DNA of 64,000 bases from JAEUMD01 sp964559355 (lineage in GTDB: Bacteria > Pseudomonadota > Alphaproteobacteria > Rhizobiales > Hyphomicrobiaceae). This document shows, piece after piece, positions 54,165-62,863 of the stretch; within the stretch, counting starts at the first letter, position 1; every line of letters begins with the position of its first letter. Under the pieces are notes generated by a model. That model did no database searches and had not been told where the DNA came from. It saw only the letters and a program-made list of their open reading frames with translations. Where the stretch lies: contig CAZLHQ010000003.1 in the NCBI GenBank assembly GCA_964559355.1, forward strand, positions 1-64,000. The letters are read 5' to 3'. A program made the translations under genes and the position numbers.

Positions 54165-54677
54165 TTAGAGCCCGCTCCTTGCATGCTTCTTGAAGCGGCG
54201 CACCACCATGTCGCGCTTCAACCGTGACAGGAAATCGATGATCAGCTTGCCGTCCAGATGATCCATCTCGTGTTGTATCGCCGTTGCAAGCAAACCGTCG
54301 GCCTCCAGAATTTGCTGGCGGCCTTCACGATCGAGATAGCGCACGGTCAGGCTCGCCGGCCGCTCGATGTCGACGAGCACGTCGGGCAGCGACAGGCAAC
54401 CCTCCTCGTAGATGCGCGATCCTTCCCCGAGCTTGAGGATTTCGGGATTAATCATCGCAATCGGGTTGCGCGGCTCTTCCTTGTCGGTCACATCCAGCAC
54501 CAGCAGTCGCCGGGGCACCGCCACCTGAACGGCGGCAAGTCCAATTCCGGGCGCGGCGTACATGGTTTCGAGCATATCGTCGATCAGCCGACGGGTCGCG
54601 TCGTCGATCTGTTCAATCGGCGCCGAGTGGGTCCGCAGAAGCGGAACGGGAAGCGTTATGATAGGAAGTTTGGCCAT
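54165..54677 (-). CDS. def: peptide deformylase
   Basis: A 170-residue metallo-enzyme that removes the N-formyl group from new proteins. The three motifs are 'GIGLAAVQV', 'EEGCLSLPDV' (Cys ligand) and 'QHEMDHLDG' (two His ligands and the catalytic Glu). ATG 54677 starts the normal N-terminus; the frame is longer but not protein-like. The divergent GH114-like gene starts 242 bp away. Confidence 0.96.
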   Translation of the reverse strand: MAKLPIITLPVPLLRTHSAPIEQIDDATRRLIDDMLETMYAAPGIGLAAVQVAVPRRLLVLDVTDKEEPRNPIAMINPEILKLGEGSRIYEEGCLSLPDVLVDIERPASLTVRYLDREGRQQILEADGLLATAIQHEMDHLDGKLIIDFLSRLKRDMVVRRFKKHARSGL

Positions 54678-54919
54678 GGCTGTGACATAAGGAAACCGCG
54701 CCAAACGGTCAATCGCGGCGCGAAGCCGCGTCAGAGCAAATTTCAAGGATGACACATTCCTCCGGCAATACTGCCAGCCGAACCCTGCCGCCATGCAAAA
54801 GCGGCAATTGCTCCTTGGACTAACGATCGCGGGTGCTAATATTCGAGTCGGATCGAAACCGGTAGCCTCACCATGACGGTCAAGAACGATGCAATGATAA
54901 GGCTGGGGGCCATCAGCGG

Positions 54920-56074
54920 GTGTTGAAGCGGCGCGATCTCTTCCTGGGGCTGCTGACTGGCAGCATTGCGATAGCATACGGTGTGGCACAGAGGGGCGGC
55001 GCGCGCTCGGCTGCCAAACGCGACCCTCACCCGAAGGCTGTCGACGCCGCAAATCCCGCTTCCCTGCTGCAGAAGGCGACCAGTTGGGCCTACCAGTTGC
55101 AGAACTACGATTTCCGGGAACTGGCAGCTTCGGACGCGGACATTCTGGTCGTCGACTACTCGATCAGCGGTGATGATCGCAACCGGTTCACCGGCGACGT
55201 GGTTCGCCTGTTGCAGAAGAAGGCTGATGGCTCGCGCCGGCTGGTGCTCGCCTACGTCAGCATTGGCGAGGCGGAAGCCTACCGCTTTTATTGGAAGCCA
55301 GAATGGATCGAGACGGTGCCCGCTGCATCGCCCTTTGCACCCACACCAGCACCTTCGCCGGCGGCGACAGGTGGCCCACACACGGAACCCATGACGCCTG
55401 GAGGGCACGCCACGCCGGCACTCCCGGCAACTGGCGTTCCCGCCGAGACTAGGCCCGAGCGCCGGCTTTCCGCCTTGGCGCCAGCCTGGCTCGGCAGCGA
55501 GAACGAAAGCTGGTCGGGCAACTTCTTCGTGCGTTACGAGGACCCGCAATGGCAGTCGATCTTCATTGATGGCCCTCAATCCTATCTCTCGCGCGTCATC
55601 AACGCGGGTTTCGATGGCGTCTATCTCGACCGCGTCGACGCCTTTTACGAACACCCCGACCATCGGCCCGACGCGGCACAACAGATGCTGGAGTTCGTCA
55701 CACGCATCGCGCAGCAGGCGCGGGCCGCCAAGCCTGACTTCCTGATCGTTCCGCAGAACGGTGAAGAGCTGCTATCTCGGCCGGGCTACGCGCAAATGAT
55801 CGACGCCATCGCCAAGGAGGATCTGTTGTTCGGCAGCCCTGACCACGGGATGGCCAACACCACCGAGCAGATTGCCAACTCACTGCGATGGCTCAGCATG
55901 GCCAAACGCAAGGGCAGGCGCGTACTGGTGGTTGAGTATCTCGACGATCCCGAAACGGTCGTCGGCGCCCGCGCCAAGATTGCGCAGATGGGATTCATAC
56001 CATCGTTTGCGCCGCGCGGGCTGGATCAGCTTTCACCACTCGCTGTCCCCCAACACGAAGAGCCACTCCGCTGA
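54920..56074 (+). CDS. GH114/TM1410-like exported glycoside-hydrolase-type protein
   Basis: A 384-residue protein starting with GTG. 'KRRDLFLGLLTGSIAIAYG' at residues 3-21 is a twin-arginine-like or ordinary signal. The body is a TIM-barrel of the MJ1477/TM1410 family (endo-alpha-1,4-polygalactosaminidase-like): 'DILVVDYSISGDD', 'LVLAYVSIGEAEAYRFYW', 'GFDGVYLDRVDAFYEH' (catalytic-type acids) and 'QNGEEL'. A Pro/Thr/Ala-rich stretch at about 133-185 is inserted in the middle of the barrel. The substrate, perhaps an amino-sugar polymer, is unproven. Divergent from def. Confidence 0.78.
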   Translation: MLKRRDLFLGLLTGSIAIAYGVAQRGGARSAAKRDPHPKAVDAANPASLLQKATSWAYQLQNYDFRELAASDADILVVDYSISGDDRNRFTGDVVRLLQKKADGSRRLVLAYVSIGEAEAYRFYWKPEWIETVPAASPFAPTPAPSPAATGGPHTEPMTPGGHATPALPATGVPAETRPERRLSALAPAWLGSENESWSGNFFVRYEDPQWQSIFIDGPQSYLSRVINAGFDGVYLDRVDAFYEHPDHRPDAAQQMLEFVTRIAQQARAAKPDFLIVPQNGEELLSRPGYAQMIDAIAKEDLLFGSPDHGMANTTEQIANSLRWLSMAKRKGRRVLVVEYLDDPETVVGARAKIAQMGFIPSFAPRGLDQLSPLAVPQHEEPLR

Positions 56075-56118
56075 CTGCAGCAACGTTGGCGCATGAGGAT
56101 GCGACGCACGGGTGCCCT

Positions 56119-56811
56119 TCAACGTGTCGACAGGGCCTCGCGGGCGATGATGGCGAGAATCTTCTGCCCCGCCCGCACCGACCCCACCAGCGTTCCTGAA
56201 ATTTTCGACTGGCCAATGCGGCGGCGGTAGCGCGCCGGCCGCTCGATGATCGCCACACCCGCACGCGCCGCCTTGATCTGCATTTCGATGGTCCAACCGA
56301 AGGTCGGATCGGCGACCCCCAGTCGCCCGAGCACATCGGTCCGGATGGCGCGAAATGGTCCAAGATCGCTGAATTGCGTGCTCCAGAACAGTCCTACCAG
56401 CCCGGTTGCGAGCCAGTTGCCGAAACGCTGCTGCGGCGTCAATGCGCCGGCTTCGACCGTTCCAAGCGTGCGCGAGCCGATGACGAACGCGGCCCTGCCA
56501 GCGACGATGGGATCGACCAGCATGTGCATGTCTTCGGGATGATCGGAGAAGTCGCCGTCGACAAACACGACGATATCGACGGCGGGCAGCGCCGCCAAAC
56601 CCGCAAGACAGGCCGCGCCGTAGCCGCGTTCGGGCGCATCAACGACAACCGCACCTGCTGCGCGCGCAACCGCGGCTGTCGCATCGGTCGAGCCATTGTC
56701 GGCCACGATCACGGCATCGACCCACGCCGGCACGGACGCGACCACCTTTGCGATCGCGTCTTGCTCATTCAGCGCTGGAATGATGCAGCCTACGCGCTGT
56801 CCGCCTCGCAC
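56119..56811 (-). CDS. family 2 glycosyltransferase
   Basis: A 230-residue GT2 enzyme, probably of the DPM/DPG-synthase type. Marks are 'IIPALNEQDAIAKVVASVP', 'VIVADNGSTDAT', 'ERGYGAACLAGL', 'FVDGDFSDHPEDM' (DxD-type metal site) and 'DPTFGWTIEMQIKAARAG'. It would move a sugar to a lipid carrier such as undecaprenyl phosphate. No membrane segments are seen. It converges with the GH114-like gene and is divergent from the RimK-like fusion gene. Confidence 0.85.
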   Translation of the reverse strand: MRGGQRVGCIIPALNEQDAIAKVVASVPAWVDAVIVADNGSTDATAAVARAAGAVVVDAPERGYGAACLAGLAALPAVDIVVFVDGDFSDHPEDMHMLVDPIVAGRAAFVIGSRTLGTVEAGALTPQQRFGNWLATGLVGLFWSTQFSDLGPFRAIRTDVLGRLGVADPTFGWTIEMQIKAARAGVAIIERPARYRRRIGQSKISGTLVGSVRAGQKILAIIAREALSTR

Positions 56812-56992
56812 GACGCAGCTCCCTCATGTCGCCAGGCGCCGGCCCAGCCGCGCGCATCGGCAGATTATCACGCAATCGGTCGCAAACGTCCGGCTATTCC
56901 ATCGTTAAGGCATTCACGCGCTACTGAGACGCCATGAGTTTCATTGCGGGAAGAGAGCAATTAAGCTACGCGAAATTGCAATCGGGGCCAAT

Positions 56993-58237
56993 TTGGAGCG
57001 GCTCGTGCCGGCACCCTTCATCATCGGCTGGGAAGAATGGGTCGCGCTGCCTGATCTCGGCCTGCCCGCCATCAAGGCCAAGGTCGATACCGGCGCGCGC
57101 ACGTCGGCCCTGCACGCCCACCAGATCGAGATGTTCGGCCCCGTCTCGGCGCCATTGGTTCGTTTTTGCGTCTACCCGATTGCCAACCGCAACGACATCG
57201 AGATCACCTGCTCGGCACCGATCGTCGACCGCCGCGATGTGACGAGTTCGAACGGCGATCGCGAGTCCCGCTTCGTCATCCTCACCGGCGTTCGCATCGG
57301 CACGCGATCCTGGCCGGTCGAGATTACGCTCACCAATCGCGAAACGATGTCCTATCGTATGCTGCTGGGCCGCCAGGCGATCAAGGAAGACATGTTCGTC
57401 GATCCTGCAGCCTCGTTCCGCCAGCCCAAACTCTCCTACAAGCCTTACAAGCAACTGCCGCGGCGTGACCCCGTGCATCGAGCGTTGCGACTTGCCGTTC
57501 TGACGCGCAAGCCCGATGCGCCGGGCTCGGTGCTGCTGGCGCGCGCTGCGACCGAGCGTAACCACGTCGCCGAGACTCTCGACGTCGCGCGGCTGGCGCT
57601 GCGGTTTGACGGGCTCATCCCCGGCTTGATGCGCGGCAAGGTGCAGCTAGGGCACTTCGATGCCATTATCCCGCGCATCGGCGCCGGCAGCGCTCCGTTT
57701 GCACGGGCCGTTGTGCGCCAGTTCGAATTGATGGGATCGGTTTCGCTCAACCCGTCCGATGCTATCGATTGCCTGGCAAACCCACTGACGACACGCCAGG
57801 CACTGCTGGCAGCCGGAGTGCCGACAATCGGCCCGGGGAGCGTAAATCACGACAACGCCAAAGCCGCGATGACGCCGCCGCTGGCCCGCTCCACGTTGAG
57901 CGTGCTCGTCTGCGGCCGCAACGCCATTGCCGCAATCGCCCGACCAGATGAGGGCCGGGCTCGCGATGCCGGCAACGCCATCGACCCGGCCGCACGGCGC
58001 ACCGCCATTCTGGCAGCACGCAGCCTCAAGCTCCGCCTCGCCGCCATCGATCTGGTGGCGCAGCGCGAGGGCTATGCGGTGGCCGCCGTATCGCCGTTGC
58101 CTTCGCTCGGCCGCTTCGAACGGTTGACGGAACGCGCGCTCGCTCATCACATCATTGCCGATGTCGAAAGCCAGGTCCGCTCGTGGATGAGACGTGCAGA
58201 CGTCGAGAACGCCGTCGCCAGTGACCGGGGTCAATGA
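56993..58237 (+). CDS. retropepsin-like domain fused to a degenerate RimK
   Basis: A 414-residue fusion. Residues 1-155 match the RimK/LysX-associated aspartyl-protease-like domain (PF05618): 'KVDTGARTSALHA' at 30-42 and 'MLLGRQAI' at 123-130. From 166 it follows E. coli RimK: 'LAVLTRKPDAPG', 'HFDAIIPRIG' at 221-230, 'ALLAAGVP' near 272, 'LVCGRNAIAAIARPDEG' at 305-321 and 'AARSLKLRLAAIDLV'. However, about 60 residues expected between 282 and 302, with the ATP-binding lysines, are missing, and the metal motif (E-V-N-x-S-P-G in RimK) is 'AAVSPLPS' here. The ligase part is therefore probably inactive. Target unknown. Confidence 0.75.
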   Translation: MERLVPAPFIIGWEEWVALPDLGLPAIKAKVDTGARTSALHAHQIEMFGPVSAPLVRFCVYPIANRNDIEITCSAPIVDRRDVTSSNGDRESRFVILTGVRIGTRSWPVEITLTNRETMSYRMLLGRQAIKEDMFVDPAASFRQPKLSYKPYKQLPRRDPVHRALRLAVLTRKPDAPGSVLLARAATERNHVAETLDVARLALRFDGLIPGLMRGKVQLGHFDAIIPRIGAGSAPFARAVVRQFELMGSVSLNPSDAIDCLANPLTTRQALLAAGVPTIGPGSVNHDNAKAAMTPPLARSTLSVLVCGRNAIAAIARPDEGRARDAGNAIDPAARRTAILAARSLKLRLAAIDLVAQREGYAVAAVSPLPSLGRFERLTERALAHHIIADVESQVRSWMRRADVENAVASDRGQ

Positions 58238-58244
58238 TCGCATC

Positions 58245-58413
58245 GCAAGAACATTCGCCGACGAAGTAGCCGCCGGTTCGCCGTAGAAAATGCGACCAAT
58301 CAGTAATTCCAGAGCCGTTCCGGTTTTGATGGAATCGCGGAACGGCTCTTGACCCTTGTTTTATCGTGCTTCTTTTCGGAAAACCGGTTCCCACTTTTCC
58401 GGAAGCGCTCTAG
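58245..58413 (-). repeat. composite palindromic element (family 1 plus two hairpins)
   Basis: 58250-58293 is a family-1 hairpin (CGACGAAGTAGCCGCCGG then TTCGCCGTAGAAAATGC). A perfect 12-bp hairpin follows (AGAGCCGTTCCG 58311-58322 with CGGAACGGCTCT 58338-58349), and then CTTTTCGGAAAACCGG with its imperfect partner up to GGAAGCGCTCTAG at 58401-58413. The final CTA is the stop codon of the minus-strand glycosyltransferase gene. The whole 170-bp gap is repeat DNA. Confidence 0.8.
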
Positions 58414-59573
58414 ACGGCCTGCGTCTGCTCCAACTCGAGGATATCGCGCCACGCGGCAAGCACGGCCCGCCGATCGAAATGGCGCTCGGCCTTGATGCGG
58501 CTGGCGCGCGCCATCGATGCCAACAGGTCGGGCCGCTTCAGCAGGCTCGCCATCGCATCTTCCAGCGCCGGCACATCACCTGGCGCAACAAGGCAGCCAT
58601 TGACGCAATCATCAACCGTATCGCGGCAGCCAGGAGCCGAGGTGGTGATGACGGGACGGCCGCACGAAAGGGCCTCGAGCACAGCCAGCGGCATGCCTTC
58701 GCGGCGCGAAGGATAAACAAATACGTGACAGCTGCCGAGCGCCGGCGCGACATCGGCCAGCGGACCCAGGAATTTCACGCTCGCAGCATAGGGGCGCAGC
58801 GCTTCGAGCTTCATCCCCGTTGCGCCGCTACCGGATGGACCGGCCAGCAAAAACTGCGTATGCGGTGCGCGCTCTTTTACGCGCTCGGCGGCCTTGCAAT
58901 AGTCGAGCACGCCGCGCGCTTCATTGAGCGACGCTATCATCAAGAAGATTAGACCGTCACCGATCGGCGGCAGCGGCAAGCTGGGGAACGCCGTGAGATC
59001 GACTCCGGCGCCAGGAACGATGCGCGTCTCCAGGCCGGCCGGCAGCAGCGCCTCGCGTTGCAAGCTCCGCCGATCGTCGCGATTGTGGAACACGGCGATG
59101 TGGGCCGCCTTCAGTGCCTTCGACAGCAGCCACGGGGACGCCCGCAACGGATCGTATCCCACCACGGCGTCGAGTTCGCGCGGGGCAAAGCCATTGAAGA
59201 GCGCGATGCGCCTGCCGACACGCGCGCGCCGCGCTGCAATCAGCGTCAACGCCATCACCCGCTCGGTCATGCCGACCACCACATCGGCCTTCCAGCTCGC
59301 GAGCTTTTCGGCAAGCGCGCGGCTGATGCGCCAATCTGCCAGCAGGGCTGGTCCTTTCGGCACCAATTCGAAGGTTGCCGCTTCCGCTCCCATGAATGCG
59401 AGCTTGGCCTCCTGCTCGGAGGAAAACTCGGGTGCAAGGCACAGAACCGGACATTTCGCCGCCACCAGCGCATGTATGAGCGGCGCGCGCGAGGCAAGCA
59501 GCGTATGGGCGGCGCCGCTGACGAGCGCCACACGTTTGCTATCCGCCGATGGCCACACTGCGGAATCGTTCAT
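58410..59573 (-). CDS. family 4 glycosyltransferase
   Basis: A 387-residue GT-B fold enzyme. The C-terminal half has the GT4 pattern: 'RIVPGAGVDLTAFP', 'FLLAGPSG', 'VKFLGPLADVAPALGSCHVFVYPSRREGMPLAVLEALSCGRPVITTSAPG' (key E-x7-E region 'REGMPLAVLEALSCGRPV'). It would transfer a nucleotide-activated sugar; the acceptor is unknown. Its stop codon coincides with the edge of a repeat element. It precedes, on the same strand, nothing but the repeat; the MATE gene lies just upstream, 31 bp away, and may be co-transcribed. Confidence 0.88.
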   Translation of the reverse strand: MNDSAVWPSADSKRVALVSGAAHTLLASRAPLIHALVAAKCPVLCLAPEFSSEQEAKLAFMGAEAATFELVPKGPALLADWRISRALAEKLASWKADVVVGMTERVMALTLIAARRARVGRRIALFNGFAPRELDAVVGYDPLRASPWLLSKALKAAHIAVFHNRDDRRSLQREALLPAGLETRIVPGAGVDLTAFPSLPLPPIGDGLIFLMIASLNEARGVLDYCKAAERVKERAPHTQFLLAGPSGSGATGMKLEALRPYAASVKFLGPLADVAPALGSCHVFVYPSRREGMPLAVLEALSCGRPVITTSAPGCRDTVDDCVNGCLVAPGDVPALEDAMASLLKRPDLLASMARASRIKAERHFDRRAVLAAWRDILELEQTQAV

Positions 59574-59604
59574 GGCGAGTTCGAATTTCCCTCATGCAAG
59601 AGCT

Positions 59605-60972
59605 TCAGCCGTCGGCCGAGCGCGATATTGACGACATCAAACGCCAACACAACACGATACTCAGAACACCAAAGACAATTCCACCGGCCATGTTGCCGGT
59701 GAGCACGCCGGCCGCGCCCGCATAATGACCGCCCAGCAGCACGAACGGGAAAGTGCCGAGCGTCGCCCGCGCCCAATTGAGCATCGTCGAGACGTGCGCA
59801 CGCCCGAGCGTGTTGAAGACAGCGTTGGAAACGAACAGTGCGCCGAGAAATGCGAACAACGGCGAAAGCCAGCGGCAGAACAGGATGATGAGCTCCTGCG
59901 CTTCTCCCGTTGCCAGGAACAGGTGCGATATGGTCTGCGCCAGTATCGCCAAGGCAAGCCACGCCGCGAGCGTAAAAGCCAGCGTCACAGCGAGCGACAA
60001 GACGTAGGCATCCCGCATGCGCTGATGCTGACCACCGCCGAAATTCTGGCCGATGATCGGGCCAATCGAGCCGGACAGCGCATAGATCGCTCCAAAGGCA
60101 ACCGGCGTAACGCGACCTATGATCGCCCAGCCTGCCACGGCACTGTCACCGTAAGCGGACATCGCCCGCGTCACATAGGCATTCGCAAAGGGCGTTGCGA
60201 CGTTGGTCAGCACGGCCGGAATGGCGACCGCGGCCAATGGCCATGCATCGCTTATCAGTGACCGGCGGCGCGGTCGCGTGATGAGGCCATGCACATGCCA
60301 CACACCGTATAGCCCTAACCAGACGATCGCGATCCGCGACAACGCCGACGCAATAGCCGCGCCTTCGATGCCAAGCCCCATGCCGAAAATCATGATCGGG
60401 TCGAGTATGGTGTTGGTGATCGCGCCCGACAGCGTCACGTACATGGCGCGGCGCGCATCCCCCACCGAGCGCAACACAGCCGACGACGTCATGCCAAGCG
60501 AAAGCAGCGGCAACGTCGGCACCAGGATCGAGAGATAGGACGAGGCCAGATCCAGCGTGCGGCCCTGCGCACCAAGCATGGCAAGCAGCGGCACGATCGA
60601 CAGCCAGACGAGCAGCGCCAGCGCCGCCGAGACGATGAATGTCCAGACGTGGGCATTGACCGACAGCCGCCGCGCCTTCATGTGCAGCCCGGCGCCGATG
60701 GCGGGCGAAACGATCGACGTTGCCGCAATGGCCAGGCCGATGCCGATCGAAATCGTCAGAAACTGGATCGAACTTGCGTAGCCAACTGCGGCAACCACCG
60801 CCTGGTCTCCAAGCCGACCGAGGAAGAAGATGTTGGCGAGATCGCCAAGGAAGATCGCCATGAGGCCGACCGCGCCGGTGCCTGTCATCACCAGAATGTG
60901 GCGCAGCAGGGAGCCTTCGAGGAACTTTGGCTTACTGCGAGGCTGGCGCTCGGGACGGATTGGCGGGGACAT
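59605..60972 (-). CDS. MATE family exporter
   Basis: A 455-residue inner-membrane protein with about twelve hydrophobic segments in two repeats, as in MATE multidrug or polysaccharide-lipid flippases. The N-terminal repeat has 'FLGDLANIFFLGRLGDQAVVA' and 'LGMTSSAVLRSVGDARRAM'; the C-terminal one 'GWAIIGRVTPVAFGAIYALSGSIGPIIGQNFGGG'. The transported compound is unknown. It is directly upstream of a glycosyltransferase gene, which may hint at a glycolipid role but is only context. ATG 60972 gives a normal N-terminus; the frame is longer. Confidence 0.88.
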   Translation of the reverse strand: MSPPIRPERQPRSKPKFLEGSLLRHILVMTGTGAVGLMAIFLGDLANIFFLGRLGDQAVVAAVGYASSIQFLTISIGIGLAIAATSIVSPAIGAGLHMKARRLSVNAHVWTFIVSAALALLVWLSIVPLLAMLGAQGRTLDLASSYLSILVPTLPLLSLGMTSSAVLRSVGDARRAMYVTLSGAITNTILDPIMIFGMGLGIEGAAIASALSRIAIVWLGLYGVWHVHGLITRPRRRSLISDAWPLAAVAIPAVLTNVATPFANAYVTRAMSAYGDSAVAGWAIIGRVTPVAFGAIYALSGSIGPIIGQNFGGGQHQRMRDAYVLSLAVTLAFTLAAWLALAILAQTISHLFLATGEAQELIILFCRWLSPLFAFLGALFVSNAVFNTLGRAHVSTMLNWARATLGTFPFVLLGGHYAGAAGVLTGNMAGGIVFGVLSIVLCWRLMSSISRSADG

Positions 60973-61055
60973 AGAAGAACTTTCTGAGGATCGCGAATGC
61001 CGGCCCGATTGCAGAGGTGAGCAGAAACGCCAGCGTGTGGTCGAACTGCTTCCGA

Positions 61056-61661
61056 TTAGAGCCGGCGCCGTGAGCGGATGGCGGCCGCCAATGTTCCCTC
61101 GTCGAGATAGTCGAGTTCGCCACCTATCGGCACACCTTGCGCCAGACGCGATACGGCAACGCCGGTTCCCGCCAGTTGCTCGGTAAGATAGTGTGCGGTT
61201 GATTGCCCTTCCACGGTCGCATTCAACGCCAGCAGGACCTCGTTGACATCCCCTGCGCCCGCGCGTTCGATCAGACGAGTGATGTTGAGGCGCTCCGGCC
61301 CAATGCCGTCGAGCGGCGAGAGGTGCCCGCCCAGCACATGATACAGCGCGTTGACGACGCCGGCCCGCTCCAGAGCCCACAGATCGCCGACCTCCTCGAC
61401 GACGACGATCATCGAGCGATCACGCCGTGGATCCTGGCAGATGGCGCACGGTGAGAGCGTGTCGACATTGCCGCAGTTTGCGCAGACGACGATCTTTGTC
61501 AGCGCCTCGTTGAGCGCAGCGGCCAAAGGCGCCAGCAGCTCCTCACGCCGCTTGATGAGGGCGAGCGCCGCCTTGCGCGCGGAACGTGGCCCAAGGCCCG
61601 GCAGGCGCGCCAGCAGCTGGACCATGCGCTCGATCTCGGGGCCAGCAATCTTTTTCGACAT
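61056..61661 (-). CDS. recR: recombination mediator RecR
   Basis: A 201-residue protein that works with RecF and RecO to load RecA on gaps. Helix-hairpin-helix 'LARLPGLGPRSARKAALAL' is at about 16-34, the C4 zinc finger 'CANCGNVDTLSPCAIC' at about 60-75, and the Toprim domain follows ('IVVVEEVGDLWALE', 'ALNATVEGQSTAHYL'). ATG 61661 gives the family start. In many bacteria it lies right after ybaB; here DUF2585 and a repeat come between. Confidence 0.96.
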   Translation of the reverse strand: MSKKIAGPEIERMVQLLARLPGLGPRSARKAALALIKRREELLAPLAAALNEALTKIVVCANCGNVDTLSPCAICQDPRRDRSMIVVVEEVGDLWALERAGVVNALYHVLGGHLSPLDGIGPERLNITRLIERAGAGDVNEVLLALNATVEGQSTAHYLTEQLAGTGVAVSRLAQGVPIGGELDYLDEGTLAAAIRSRRRL

Positions 61662-61706
61662 CGTCGAGACCGTCCGATTTATGGAAAGCATGCATGCGCG
61701 GGCTTG

Positions 61707-61809
61707 GAGCATTTTGCGACGAAGTGGCCGCCGGTTCGTCGTAGAAAATGCGACAAACCAACGATTCTGGAACGTCGATCCGATTCCAACGGATCGAAAG
61801 GCGCTCTAG
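61707..61809 (-). repeat. dispersed palindromic element, family 1, well-conserved copy
   Basis: GCATTTTGCGACGAA (61709-61723) and TTCGTCGTAGAAAATGC (61735-61751) form the main hairpin; CGATCCG then CGGATCG (around 61778-61796) form a second. The right end GCGCTCTAG includes CTA at 61806-61808, which is the stop codon of the DUF2585 gene. It is nearly identical over about 100 bp to 26751-26853. Confidence 0.87.
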
Positions 61810-62399
61810 CCGCCGCCCTGCCAACGCGCAACCCAATCCATCGGCCACACCAGCATGACGATGTTGAGGAGCAGATTGTCGCGGATCGCCCAGGCCATGA
61901 ACACCTCGCTCACGAGCGCCAGGGCCACGCTGACGCCCGCCGGCAGCCACGCGGCCGCGAGAAACCCGGCCACCATCGCCAAGTTGTCCATCACCGAGTT
62001 GACGACACTGTCGCCGAAATAGTCGAGAGATATGGTCGCGGTGCGATACCGATTGATGACCATCTCAGTATTTTCGACGATTTCCCACCCGGCCTCGATG
62101 GCAACCGCCAAGGCAAGACGTGCGGCAAGAGAAGCGCGCGGCATCAGGTAGCTTAGCACGGCATAGAAGATGAGCCCGTGCAGGACGTGGCTGAACGTGT
62201 ACCAATCCGTCAGATGCTGGGAGTTCTCCGAACTCTTGACGATGCCATGCCACAACTTGATGTCGCCGCACTTGCAGATACCGACCCGCCCCATCAGCAA
62301 CAGCACGATGGCCTGCAGTACGACGAGTCCAGCCGCTGCCCACAGATAGCGCGGATCGCCAAAGCGCGTCGTTACGCTGCTGCCTGTCGCCGTACTCAT
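61806..62399 (-). CDS. DUF2585 (UPF0314) membrane protein
   Basis: A 197-residue membrane protein with about four hydrophobic segments. 'GRVGICKCGDIKLWHG', 'HLTDWYTFSHVLHGLIFY' and 'EAGWEIVENTEMVINRYR' are conserved blocks of the UPF0314/DUF2585 family, found mostly in rhizobia and relatives. The His/Glu/Cys pattern suggests a metal or enzymatic site, but function is unknown. GGAGGGGA precedes ATG 62399. Its TAG stop is part of a repeat element. Confidence 0.8.
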   Translation of the reverse strand: MSTATGSSVTTRFGDPRYLWAAAGLVVLQAIVLLLMGRVGICKCGDIKLWHGIVKSSENSQHLTDWYTFSHVLHGLIFYAVLSYLMPRASLAARLALAVAIEAGWEIVENTEMVINRYRTATISLDYFGDSVVNSVMDNLAMVAGFLAAAWLPAGVSVALALVSEVFMAWAIRDNLLLNIVMLVWPMDWVARWQGGG

Positions 62400-62477
62400 C
62401 GTGATCCCCTCCTGCGGGCTTGGGCCCATGCTGCCGAACCGTCGACGACACCCAGCGCGCGGTTCAGACGACGAACC

Positions 62478-62798
62478 CTAAAACAACTTCATGCCCGGGG
62501 GGATAGGCAGGCCACCCGTTACCGACTGCATTTTCTCCTGCATCGCCGATTCGACCTTGCTCTTGGCATCTTGCGTTGCAGCGATAATCAAATCCTCGAC
62601 GATCTCGACCTCGTCCGGCTTCAGCAGGCTTGGATCGATGCGCACGCGCTTCATGTCGCCCTTGCCAGTCAATGTGACGGAGACGAGACCGCCGCCCGAC
62701 TGGCCGGAAATCTCCAAGGCCGCGAGCTCTTCCTGCATCTGCTGCATGCGCGTCTGCATCTCGCGCACCTGCTTCATCATACCCATCAGGTCTTTCAT
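62478..62798 (-). CDS. ybaB: YbaB/EbfC family DNA-binding protein
   Basis: A 106-residue nucleoid-associated protein. 'MKQVREMQTRMQQMQEELAAL' is the N-terminal coiled coil and 'VSVTLTGKGDMKRVRIDPSLL' the beta sheet of the tweezer-shaped dimer. It follows dnaX on the same strand, 66 bp away, the usual order. Confidence 0.95.
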   Translation of the reverse strand: MKDLMGMMKQVREMQTRMQQMQEELAALEISGQSGGGLVSVTLTGKGDMKRVRIDPSLLKPDEVEIVEDLIIAATQDAKSKVESAMQEKMQSVTGGLPIPPGMKLF

Positions 62799-62863
62799 TG
62801 CCCAATTCCTCGCACGTTGTTGTTCATCTGCATGCCGGCCCCTGGCCGCAAGCGCGCGGCTGC

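Noticed and set aside
61704..62156. 150-codon plus-strand frame beginning at the repeat
   Set aside because: Its first 35 codons are repeat-derived and the rest is antisense to DUF2585.
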